A stretch of 64,000 bases of DNA from Dipylidium caninum (taxonomy: Eukaryota > Platyhelminthes > Cestoda > Cyclophyllidea > Dipylidiidae): positions 1-64,000 of the forward strand of contig QEYB01001590.1 in the NCBI GenBank assembly GCA_017562135.1. The letters are read 5' to 3'. Made by a program: the position numbers and the translations under genes. Below the pieces are notes generated by a model. The model saw only the letters and a program-made list of their open reading frames with translations, was not told the DNA's origin and ran no database searches. Positions 55,913-64,000 of the stretch are shown piece by piece. Within the stretch, counting starts at the first letter, position 1; every line of letters begins with the position of its first letter.

Positions 55913-56758
55913 ATGACCAGCCGGTGGACGTGTTTTGTATTCGCGAATGTCTTGTCACTGTGTGTTGGCAGGGTTTTGTTAAATATGGCCCGGCCTTATC
56001 GACATCACAACATAATAATGATGTGATCTGTTATCAACACTCGTGTTCCTTTAACACGCGCAAGGGCTACGGGGTGTTATGATAACTTTTGCACTTATAT
56101 TTGCGAAGACGGTAAATGCACAGGCTGTTCTGGTAGTGGATCCCCTCTACCAATTGTCAATCATGGTGACTTGGTTTCGCCTTGGGCCCCTGGAGGACTT
56201 GATCACCATCCTTGTAATGGTGCAAATTGTGGATATTGGGGCGGTTGCAAGGACTCCAGTTGCTTTGGCTATTACGACTTTAGAGGATGCACTTTCTCAG
56301 ACTGTTCAAGCGCATCTTACAGAGGATATGGCTGTTCTGAAGGTCAGTGTTCTGTTATATGCTCTGGCTATCGTTGTCATGTCACTGAGAGTTATGGAAT
56401 GCAACTGAGAAAGTTTCGGAGAATCGGCATCGGATTCGGACAACACGTGGATGATCTCGAAGAGTCTTTCACGGACAATGATGCGTGGACTCTAGTTGAC
56501 GTCGACCATCAGTCGGTTATAAATGTGATTAATGCATTGAGGAGCAACGTAGAGGAATGGGCTAAGGTGAAACCTGGAAGCCAGGAATTGAAGGCTTTAA
56601 TCAATCGAATTCGGAAGATGAATCGGATGAAAATGCGACTGCAATTGTGGAAAGATATGCAGCGGATTAGTCGACCGTGGCCTTCGCGGCAATATGATGG
56701 TGGAGCGCCGCAAAGGGCTTGGATGCAGACGGAGCAGGGTCCTTGGGTGCCGTTTTGA
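55913..56758 (+). CDS. Secreted protein with two six-cysteine repeats, two frame breaks
   Basis: A TATA box, then ATG 55913 with a hydrophobic signal-like start (CFVFANVLSLCVG). The body has the architecture of 12914-13587: a first unit, a linker (CNGANC, GYW) and a second unit, the units sharing C-x4-C-x9-C-x4-C-x3-C-x4-C. The tail is basic (residue motifs LRKFRR, NRIRKMNRMKMR) and ends GPWVPF at 56758. Two breaks are needed: one between the signal part and the first unit (about 55990-56030, in an ATAATAATGATG stretch), and one inside the first unit at a run of four G (56071-56074). Cysteine spacing is perfect across the second break. It is either a decaying gene or has assembly errors. The long basic tail is absent in the paralog. 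Function unknown. Confidence 0.6.
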
Positions 56759-56899
56759 GGTTAATCGATGCCTCCGAACAAACTGTTCTTCCCACAGCAA
56801 ACACCCTCCATGCCTTGCCAACGTCGAATCCACAAATGCGATTCGATAATCGGCCTAGTTTACGCAAGTTAAAGGTTTCTCCACTTAGCTGTCGTATAA

Positions 56900-58470
56900 T
56901 CGCCTATTGAAATATATATATAGTTTGGAAATCACAAAGTTATGTTATCGGCGCTGGAATTAACAAAATCAATCCCGTCTATTTATTACCGAAATCTGCT
57001 GTCCGAATTTGGCAACATCATTATATTGCAAACCACTGTACTTGCGGTTGCCCGATCCCATCTTCATAAAAAGCTGTTCGAGCTCGGTTTGAAAACGCAG
57101 TGCCTTTTCAAAACGGCAAAAATTTGTGCGCCTTATGGCATGCTTTAACAATTTGCAGAGGTGATACACTTAGAATGGAGATCTGGCGAATAAGGGAGAT
57201 TAGACAAAACATCACATCCCAAACAGCTAATTGTTCTGTGCATTTTTTTGAGAATGAGGACTCGTTTTATCTTGTTGAAGGATTCCCTTTTGTAGTTGAC
57301 TACTCACATTCCCTCAGGAAGGACAGCTGGAAAGAAGGAGAGGGGGAGGGAATGTGAGAGCGAGGAAAACAGATAGAAGGAGATACGGGCACTAAGGTGA
57401 AGTAGATGCTGCCGTTGACAGATTGTGTCATCCTTCTTCCTCTACTCTGCTCTCCATCCACACAGTGCTCAAACTGGCACTACTCCCAGCGGCATGGGCT
57501 TATAGTCACTTTCCCCGTCATTCGCATCGATGAGGGAGAAAGCAAAGCCAAGTAGTACAAACAGAGTTAAGCACACAAGTGCATCTGTAATCCTTATAAT
57601 GCCACCTCAGCCCTCGTTAGAATTACCGTACACGCACACCGGTGGGTTAGCGAGTGTGAATTGTCACCGTGCATGAGGGAAGTGCGATATGATATTGTTA
57701 CTTTCGAATCTCATCCCAAAATCGTCGCGGGAGTTGAGGAAGGTGGGGGTGAAGCACCAAACAATGTCCAGTTTCCTTTTCAAGCGTGTTGAGGTGCTCG
57801 TTGACAATTAGTCCTGGATTCACATTGACAACACCGACCTGGAAGAGCATTCGTCGAAATCACCTGCAAAATCCAGGGTGTGCACTTTAGGTAGGAGTTC
57901 CGAATCGTTGTTTTAGCCGCCATTCCAAGTAATTTACTATGAGGGGACTTCCGCTTTTACGCATCTTCAATTGCGCTTGCGTCATTGTGAACAATCTCGT
58001 AGTTGATAATAGGGATGTGTTTCTTTTGCTTTCCGGTAAGTGAATCGCTTTACAACCGCATGGGCGTTGGGTCTTTATGTGAATACCCCGCCTCTTGTGG
58101 CGAGTCGTCAAGCCTTACCACTTTTGTGGCTTTTAATAAGATTGCTAGAAATTACAGTAGTAGGGTTGTGGATTCGCAAAACTAGTTCTTGCTAACAGTC
58201 GTATTAAAACACTCGACATTCTTCACATCAGTAAGAGGTAGTTAGTCAGACGCCTATTCTGTCCTAGTGCCTTGGACAGAGCCGCAGTAAGGTAATGCGA
58301 CCACATGATTACTGAGTGATGACGAGTATGGCAGGTTCACTTTCCACATTTAAACTTCCTCCTCTCTCATGTGCGCATTCACCTGAATACCTCAGGTTCA
58401 AATTGTGCGGTTTTCCTCGACTTCATAACGTAGTGGAAGAGGTGTAAGATTGCACCTCGCAGGAGATTGC
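56900..58470. other. No gene seen; partial tandem copy
   Basis: 57300-57800 repeats sequence of 52840-53000 and 60440-60800, and 58185-58240 repeats 53870-53930. No frame survives in more than one copy. Confidence 0.4.
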
Positions 58471-58474
58471 GCCT

Positions 58475-58708
58475 ATGAGAAAAGGGAAGAGCCTTCGAAG
58501 TGTTACCTTCTCAGCAGTCGAGAATTCGACCAGTCACAGTTGGAAGAGGCGTCGTCGTCCGTGTGAAGAGGCTGCACGAATCCCGTGGAAAGTGAAATTG
58601 AGGCGACGATTTGCCACACTGCGTACAAGCCTGAAGGGGGCTGCTGTCGGATTTCCTCCACGGACACACATTTTACGCAAATTCCAATCACTCGAACTCG
58701 TCATGTGA
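58475..58708 (+). CDS. Possible 77-residue Arg/Lys-rich protein
   Basis: An ATG-started frame with clusters of arginine and lysine (WKRRRRP, KVKLRRRF). No promoter or paralog; other frames overlap. Low support. Confidence 0.2.
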   Translation: MRKGKSLRSVTFSAVENSTSHSWKRRRRPCEEAARIPWKVKLRRRFATLRTSLKGAAVGFPPRTHILRKFQSLELVM

Positions 58709-59044
58709 GAGCTCTGACTGAGTGCCATTTTTCCTCATGGCCCAATAAACTGTCTCAACTTGGTTGATAACGCACAGATGTGAGGCGACCTACTTACAGG
58801 TTTGTTTCACGAAGTCCGCATCTAAATCACCTATCTCTGCTCGTATTTGTGTGGATCAGTCAGAGCAACCTCGATTCCACAGTGTGAATGGTCAAACTGA
58901 TGGCGGAGGCTGTGCGTGTTTGTGTGAGCTGAAACCGAGTCACATGAGAGGTGACAACGTTTTGACGCGTGGGAGGCCCGGTCCCCTCTCTGTCATCCTG
59001 TTCCCACTAAGTAGCGGAGTCGGTGACGATTGGTCGATCAACAG

Positions 59045-59051
59045 TATAAAA
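59045..59051 (+). promoter_or_regulatory. TATA box of the 59096 gene
   Basis: AGTATAAAATGATG lies 51 bp before the ATG. Confidence 0.65.
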
Positions 59052-59095
59052 TGATGAGAGGCGAAATGAATGTGGTGTAGAAGGAAGGAAGAAGG

Positions 59096-59557
59096 ATGCA
59101 CGAGAAGGTGTTGTTGGTGTTCCTGTTCATGCCAATCATTTGTATGGCTGTGCCTCTCAAGTCAGCAGTGCTGGGAAAACCCGCCTCCTTGTTCTTCGGC
59201 TGCTCGCCATGTAGAATGTTCTCCACTTGTGGTCTTGGTACCCCTTTTAATGCCTTTCCGTCATTCGAGGCGCAAACAGCGAGGGACATAGAGCCACCAG
59301 TGGTGAAACCGATTAAGAGAGAGGGAATCTTCTCGGAGCCAATGGAAATGGCAGACATGCGATCGCCTACGCTACAAAATGAGACCCCACCATTTGAGTC
59401 GACTTGGAACTTACCTGTGCAAACGGCGACTCTTCTTACGGAAGACAGACGCAAATCAACGAAAATCCCTGATTTTCATCCTTCATGCAATATGGGAGCG
59501 GTAAAGCACAAGGAACTGCTGGTGCCACCAATGACTAAGATAGAGGGAATCTGTTGA
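59096..59557 (+). CDS. Family-3 secreted protein, intact (153 residues)
   Basis: ATG-to-TGA frame behind a canonical TATA box. Residues 1-18 form a clear signal peptide (a hydrophobic core VLLVFLFMPIICMA after MHEK). The mature part begins with a small Cys box (FGCSPC and STCGLG, C-x2-C-x5-C), followed by a Pro/Glu/Lys-rich stretch with few hydrophobic runs (PPVVKPIKRE, then ETPPFE), a charged TEDRRKSTK part and one late cysteine pair. The purine-rich leader, signal peptide and Cys box align with 51650-51830. The C-terminal half is less similar to the other members. It is likely a small secreted or vesicle protein. Family not recognised. Confidence 0.7.
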   Translation: MHEKVLLVFLFMPIICMAVPLKSAVLGKPASLFFGCSPCRMFSTCGLGTPFNAFPSFEAQTARDIEPPVVKPIKREGIFSEPMEMADMRSPTLQNETPPFESTWNLPVQTATLLTEDRRKSTKIPDFHPSCNMGAVKHKELLVPPMTKIEGIC

Positions 59558-59559
59558 TG

Positions 59560-62430
59560 AGTGCCATACACCGCAGTGTGCTGAGAATTTGCAAACTACT
59601 CAGGAAAACCGTATTTTCCCATGCCCTGACACTATTGTTACAATATAAATGACTTCTTCTACTGAACCATGCCTCCCTGTACGCGAAGAATGGGCACATT
59701 GTCAAGTTGCATAGGGGAAGGAAGGGGCGGTGACCAGTGAGACTTCATGATGCCCTTCGAGGCGAAAAGAGTCAAACGGTGCTAAGAGGGAGGAAGTTGG
59801 TGTTAAGGGAACAGTTGAATAGCGATAATGCTGCTGAGGGTGGTGTTGGTGGTTACGATTGAGAGGGGGATTTGCCAAACACGGAAAAAACAATGATAGT
59901 AAGTGCTCTGCCCTGGGGAACATCTACTGCTAGTAATGTTCATGTCTGGGAATGCAGTTTTCCTCAGTCAGTCTGAGCATGTGCATTTATGTTGTCGCAA
60001 TGGTATGTTCGTGACTCCCACCCAAAGTCTAGGAGTGATAGGAGTTTCTACCTCCTACCTCCTCGACAGCCTTTCATCACGGAAAAGTGAAAAGCAACCC
60101 GTTGGTCGGATGAAATGTCGCATACTCTCTGAAAGCTAGGAGGGTCGAGGTCTTTGCCCATACGAAATCTCCACATTCACAACCATCGCCATCATCCCCT
60201 CTCCTATAACATGTGAACCCTCGCCTAATTCGACGCGGTTTACCATGCTGTGGCAGTTATTCTCGTCTTCGTGCACCACCGGCACAATCCGGATCAGGTT
60301 GAAGCAGCTATCAACCGCGTCCTTCTCAATACCACATCCTTACCACCTCCCATCTTCTTTTCTCATCATCCCTCTCTCTTGACGTTGTCGCCTCCCTCAC
60401 ACACCCCGGTGACAAACTCAACAATTGGCACCAGCACACGAAGGGGAGCGAGAGACAGAAAGAGAGGGAGAGTGAAACAAAGGCGGACACGTAAAAGTAG
60501 ACGCGGTGGCAAGGTTTTAGTGACTCTTGTTGCGCTGTCGTCTATGTGGTAGGCGTCTTGCTCACCCATACTCAGCCAATCTGACTAGCTGCCCGACGGA
60601 GTTACGCAAAACACTTTCCCTCGCGACCGTTCTAAAGTCACCCCAGCGCTGATTCGAGACGCCGTACACGCACAACGGTGGATTAGAGAGTGTGAAATGT
60701 CATCGTGAATGAGGGAAGTGTGATATGATATTAGAACTTTCGAATCTCCTCCAAAATCGGTCGAAGGAGTTGAGGCAGGTGTGGGTGAAGCACCACCCAA
60801 GAGCACCTGAAAGCAGTTGGGTATGTAGTGGCCTCGCGTTGTTGTGTTGACTAAGGCATATTGTGTTCCTCAACTCGTGGCTCATTCGCTCGACTTGTTC
60901 GCAACGCACTGTCACGGTAACGGTCGGCCTAGGTGGAAACAATTCTATGTGTAGGCATCACGGAAAATTGCATCACACTCGAGCAGGAACATTACCGCTT
61001 GTTAGTGATGGCTTAGGCGTCCGAGGATAGGCGTTTCTCGGGGAGAATGTCATTACATTTTCGTACAGGATTACTGCAGTGCACCTGGTCCTCATACCCA
61101 GTTGCATTTTGTCGCGAAAAAGGGACGTTTCCACAGCGAGGCAGAAGGGAAAGACAGAGTGTACGACGTTGACCCAGTGTCGTTTCTACCGATTCATGAG
61201 GAATCCCACTTCTCGTCTATATACGTTTCCTATGCAGTAGAGGTCTTTAACTGTCGCTCCCGAACAGCCGATCCGTCGTGACGATTTCCTAATATTTTGA
61301 CGAGGATCTGAATCCACCATCTCCCTCATGATCTCATCATCCAACCTTTGAACTCGTGCCTTTAGTTCAATATCTTAGATCGTCCTAGTTTCATTTTAAA
61401 AATTTTAAACTATTTATGGCTCTCATTTACTTGTGGGACATTGACGTAAGTGTTGTTAGTTCTTTTCATGGCTTTGTTTACCTTCAATGATGTAAATGCT
61501 CCTCTTCTGTTGTTGGTTTTGCCATCCTTCGTCCTCGTTAAAGCGAGATTCTTTTAACCACAGAGTAGAATTTACAAACAAGCTTGACGGTAGCAACAAA
61601 TTTACTTGTTTACTGCATCACGTCATCACACAATCCGACTGTACATGAGTGCATCGAAATTATTTAGGCTGCTTTTAATTTCGCCCAATATGTTTAAAGC
61701 AGTGCCGAAACCGAATTATCTGAAAATGAAACGTCTGTACTGCATTATTTACCATTATTCTCTCATGGTCAATGCCACACATACTTCAATAAAGGTTACT
61801 TTATTTTCCTTCATTGAGATATACGCTTTATAGCCACAGTGTGGGGTCATCTCCAGTCTCCGGAAAGTTAACTTGAAGCCTCCATAAAACCGTACTTGGC
61901 AGATGTTTCAAATTCACGAGAAGACGAGTCAGAGGAGTATCCTAGAAGTGTGGTGTGTCCCCACAGTTAGGAAAGAGATTTGTGTGTCTCAAACGCTGCG
62001 ATGGACACATTCGCACATGCGGAAGTAGGTATCACTTGATCGTGTATGCGTCTCACAAAGTGGATCATGTTATGGGTACCGCGTGGCCATATGATCTGCT
62101 TCTACGAGGGTACACGAGCGTGTGATCCCTATTGTATCTATTACTGTTTTCCACACAGGTGTATAGAACACATGCCTACTCCTCATTTGTCTATCTGTCT
62201 CCTGCCACTCGAACTATGTGAATTACTCCTCCTTCTCAAATCAGAGGCAGCCCTATTTTCCGCGATCCAGAAAGTGAACCGCTAGACAGCAACTTTCTGG
62301 TCCAAAGTTCATCAGAGAATCTATTAAATTGCAAGCAAGGAGGATTGCGATGGACGTTTCATTTTTGACGGGTCAAACACTTAGCTCGTGAAACTACTGG
62401 CAGAATTTGGCCGAGGCTAATAAAGAAACC
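59560..62430. other. No gene seen; tandem-repeat remains
   Basis: 59700-60000 and 60250-60800 are the counterparts of 52200-52440 and 52650-52900. A GAGA-rich tract lies at 60447-60480. The stretch 61300-61850 is AT-rich. No frame is supported. Confidence 0.4.
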
Positions 62431-62433
62431 TAA

Positions 62434-62440
62434 TATAAAG
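62434..62440 (+). promoter_or_regulatory. TATA-like box before the 62472 frame
   Basis: TATAAAG in CCTAATATAAAGGGG, 38 bp before an ATG. Confidence 0.4.
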
Positions 62441-62471
62441 GGGAAATTCTCTCCTAACTGCATTAATAGTT

Positions 62472-62615
62472 ATGGCGAGTGAAGAGAAAAACATGGAAAT
62501 TCAGACTCAAATCACCTCATCAATGCCATTTTCGCGGTCTTTTTGGCGTTACGTGAATTCTAGTGGACATCTGAATCGTGATGATGTGGTTACCCCGATG
62601 GGGACATGCCAATGA
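62472..62615 (+). CDS. Possible 47-residue protein or first exon
   Basis: ATG with a good leader position behind a TATA box. The frame starts MASEEKNMEIQ, continues through a Ser/Arg-rich part and ends after 47 codons. GCAG followed by GTTGG just after the stop gives a possible exon end in another frame. No paralog. It is short, so support is mostly the promoter. Confidence 0.25.
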   Translation: MASEEKNMEIQTQITSSMPFSRSFWRYVNSSGHLNRDDVVTPMGTCQ

Positions 62616-62619
62616 CAGG

Positions 62620-64000
62620 CAGGTTGGCGCTGTCCCTTTGTCACACGCGTTAACATCCTATTCGACTTAAGGAGCGGCATGGGGATCCCAATACCTTGGA
62701 CAGTACCACCGACATTTCGACTAGTGGCAAACGAGATACAACTACTCCGAATGCAAAGGGTTTAGTGTTTGTGTGGCTTGTCGCTTAAACGTCTTCCCCA
62801 ACGCCAGTTTCACCCACACTGCACACGGTTTTGCGCATGCGCATTTCACACGGAGAAAAAAACGGGTACGAACTAATACAGAAAACGGAAACGGACAGCG
62901 ACTTTCACATGCACCAAACGACGGTTATCGATATCTGAAAGCATGAAATACCCGATTTTGCTGAGACATGACATTTCGGGCCAAAGATAAAATGTGTCCT
63001 ACGTGAAACTGCAATAAACACAAGGTTGAGGTGAGTAGAGCAAAGAGTGCTTTCTCAAAGTATGGGTGGAGTATGTCATCCAATACACAGGGTCAGAAAA
63101 GCAAGTTACATGAAGGTCTCTTGTCACACCCGTGTACTGTCTCTGTGTGCCTGCTGATTTGGCCGGGGGAGAGTCGGCTTGAGGCCCAGTCGTGTGGATC
63201 ACCGTGCAGACCCCGACTATTTTCCAGCCTCGTGGCTTAAATCCACATTGCGATTCCCTACTGCCGGATGTGACACTAAAGTTAGGTTACCGTTCCTTCA
63301 CATTAACAAGAGAAAGCGTTTTGAAGCACAATGTCAAGGAGGCTGTTGGAAAAGAGTAGGAATTACCGTCATTTTGAGTCTTTCTCCTAAGCTGTACTGA
63401 ACGAGGTCGTTTTGTCGAGACATTTTGCTGGGTGATGTAAGAAGGAGATGAAGCAGCAGCCGATGCTCGTCAGAAGCATTTGTAATTTTCAGATGGTATT
63501 CGACTTCGACGTGAGGTGATGCTCTAAGGTGGTGGCGTGGAGGGCGAGCAAAACACCTACACAGAATATCAATTTGTGCACGTGACCATTGTACCAACAC
63601 TAGTTTGTCTCTCCAGCGACAGACACACACTTCGATGAATGGGAATAATGGAGTTGGGCAGAATGGCACATTTGTCATTAGGCTTGTCGATCGTGGTCAC
63701 TGTAAAAAGTAGGTGTGGGAGGAGCGGTCATTCAAATGAAGTATCTCATCTCGGACGTGATAAATCCGCCGACACGCATAGGATGGAATCAGCCACAACT
63801 GACTGGTATAGGAAAGGGTGGAAGATAAAGCGATTGATCTGTTGTGAGCGTCGTCCTCTGCTCAATTCCTCTCCCCTCTCCAGGTAGAAGGGTAAGGTGA
63901 ATGAAGGCAATGTGAAGCAGCATACCAAAATAGAGCAGCGGTGAATTGTGCAAACTGAAAGGAGGAGGTGTGAAGTTCGTAGCGAAAATCACCTACCGTG
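62620..64000. other. No gene seen
   Basis: Overlapping short frames occur on both strands at 63334-63992. None has a promoter, paralog or pattern I can recognise. Confidence 0.35.

Noticed and set aside
1..64000. tRNA, rRNA, transposase, reverse transcriptase or viral genes
   Set aside because: I looked for recognisable motifs on both strands and saw none. Short or degenerate copies could escape reading by eye.

Overview
The window is eukaryotic, most likely from an invertebrate animal, but I cannot name the lineage. No reading frame is long or dense, there are no Shine-Dalgarno-led operons, and short genes sit singly behind TATA boxes. CA, CT, GA, CTCA and CCT microsatellites are common and most sequence is non-coding. 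I recognise no housekeeping gene, tRNA, rRNA or transposase. All genes I can support are small (about 45-225 codons), intronless as read, and belong to families seen more than once here.

Layout. (1) 1-6110 is an old direct copy of 43320-51130; 6120-10260 is an inverted copy of 40545-44750. Both carry intact or decayed members of a Tyr/Pro/Gly/Cys-rich small-protein family and of a second repeated frame, called R here. (2) 10.3-20.7 kb is visibly AT-richer and nearly gene-free, except a secreted Cys-repeat gene at 12914-13587 (minus, one apparent frameshift) and an isolated 130-codon frame at 17203-17595. (3) 20.8-26.5 kb holds a broken family member, a 1.31 kb block almost identical in inverted orientation to 47065-48376, and a divergent gene pair at 25925-26506 that may share one TTTAAA core. 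(4) 27-40 kb holds a Cys-rich TATA-driven gene (30874), a family-3 gene (32713-33138, minus) and the two best genes of the superfamily: 33626-33874 and 36400-36612. (5) 40.5-51.1 kb is the second large copy, with a gene extended by stop loss (41971-42474) and many relics. (6) 51.6-62.3 kb is a degraded tandem duplication, offset about 7.3-7.6 kb, with two family-3 genes (51696 broken, 59096 intact with signal peptide) and a second Cys-repeat gene (55913-56758).

How it fits together. Two sets dominate. The first is a superfamily of short proteins without signal peptides sharing an N-terminal Tyr-rich stretch, a PVAVG core and Gly/Cys pairs, each about 62-66 bp behind a TATA box. It looks like a structural protein cluster maintained by duplication, inversion, conversion and decay. 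The second is a set of secreted Cys-rich proteins, notably two that share a 30-residue six-cysteine repeat present twice per protein. I could not match this repeat to a named domain, and it is the most promising candidate for something undescribed. Functions are unknown; structural or extracellular roles are inferred from composition only.
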